The translations under genes were made by a program, and so were the position numbers. A stretch of 64,000 nucleotides of DNA from Cymbomonas tetramitiformis (Eukaryota > Chlorophyta > Pyramimonadophyceae > Pyramimonadales > Pyramimonadaceae), in contig LGRX02035258.1 in assembly GCA_001247695.2 (NCBI GenBank), positions 62,001-126,000 on the forward strand. The letters run 5' to 3'. Shown here piece after piece: positions 63,925-64,000 of the stretch (the stretch's first letter is position 1; every line of letters begins with the position of its first letter). The notes beneath the pieces were generated by a model that searched no databases, was not told the DNA's origin, and saw only the letters and a program-made list of their open reading frames with translations.

Positions 63925-64000
63925 TTAATTATGATATGTTTTTATATGTTCCATGAATCTTTTCTTTCTATCTATTGGTTTATTTTTTGGTCTTGATAAT
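63925..64000 (-). CDS. 3' end of a gene cut by the window edge
   Basis: The minus strand has an open frame from the right edge to a TAA at 63925-63927. The last residues read KRFMEHIKTYHN after a basic stretch. The frame and the tail-to-tail position with the cytidylyltransferase gene suggest a real gene. The family cannot be named from 24 residues. In a phosphonate cassette it could be a decarboxylase or transaminase, but that is a guess. Confidence 0.4.
   Translation of the reverse strand, partial: LSRPKNKPIDRKKRFMEHIKTYHN

Noticed and set aside
1..64000. Bacterial or phage origin of the window
   Set aside because: No Shine-Dalgarno pattern before starts, eukaryotic-type HSP90, RBR ligase, GT17 and giant-virus small families argue for a nucleocytovirus. 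Hallmark genes are lacking in the window, so this stays an inference.
1..64000. tRNA genes
   Set aside because: I saw no convincing cloverleaf in the gaps by eye; a covariance-model search would be needed to exclude them.

Overview
This window looks like part of a large DNA virus of protists or algae, phylum Nucleocytoviricota. The order Imitervirales (mesomimivirus-like) is the best guess. Genes are packed on both strands with gaps of tens of bases and no visible introns. The gene set mixes eukaryote-like proteins (HSP90, RBR and RING ubiquitin ligases, an ABC1/UbiB kinase, a GH13 amylase, a class III cyclase) with small families typical of giant viruses (DUF5754-like, DUF5872-like, DHCG-type small protein, EsV-1-7 repeats). 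No hallmark gene (major capsid protein, family B polymerase, packaging ATPase, VLTF3) lies in the window, so the assignment is an inference from gene content.

Layout. 0-24 kb is a mixed replication, signalling and host-interaction segment. It holds a truncated structural-like protein, a cupin, an SF2 helicase-like ATPase, three IQ-motif paralogues, a nucleotide cyclase fused to a response-regulator receiver, a RING protein, a class 3 lipase, an HSP90 ending in MEEID, a PD-(D/E)XK-type nuclease, an FAD oxidoreductase, several small basic proteins, an alpha-amylase broken by a frameshift and an RBR ligase. 24-60 kb is a very dense glycan island. It has about 24 glycosyltransferase-like genes and 8 class I methyltransferases, a nucleotide-sugar dehydrogenase, a purple-acid-phosphatase-like enzyme, an asparagine synthetase broken at an A9 run, an L-aspartate oxidase, an ABC1 kinase and an EsV-1-7-repeat nuclease. 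60-64 kb is a visibly AT-richer phosphonate cassette: a cytidylyltransferase-PEP mutase fusion, a beta-hydroxyacid dehydrogenase, a PhyH-type dioxygenase and a stand-alone cytidylyltransferase. It runs off the right edge.

How the genes may work together. Glycosyltransferases, methyltransferases and sugar-nucleotide enzymes would build and methylate a virus-encoded glycan. The phosphonate cassette could supply a CMP-activated phosphonate to decorate it. Signs of recent gene turnover are frequent in the island: tandem duplications, decayed gene ends, a truncated fucosyltransferase-like paralogue, and at least three genes interrupted by single-base frame changes. Some of these could be assembly errors. 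Starts given here are the first ATG consistent with family alignment or with a neighbour. Several longer open frames that begin at TTG or GTG, or that run into a divergent neighbour, were trimmed.
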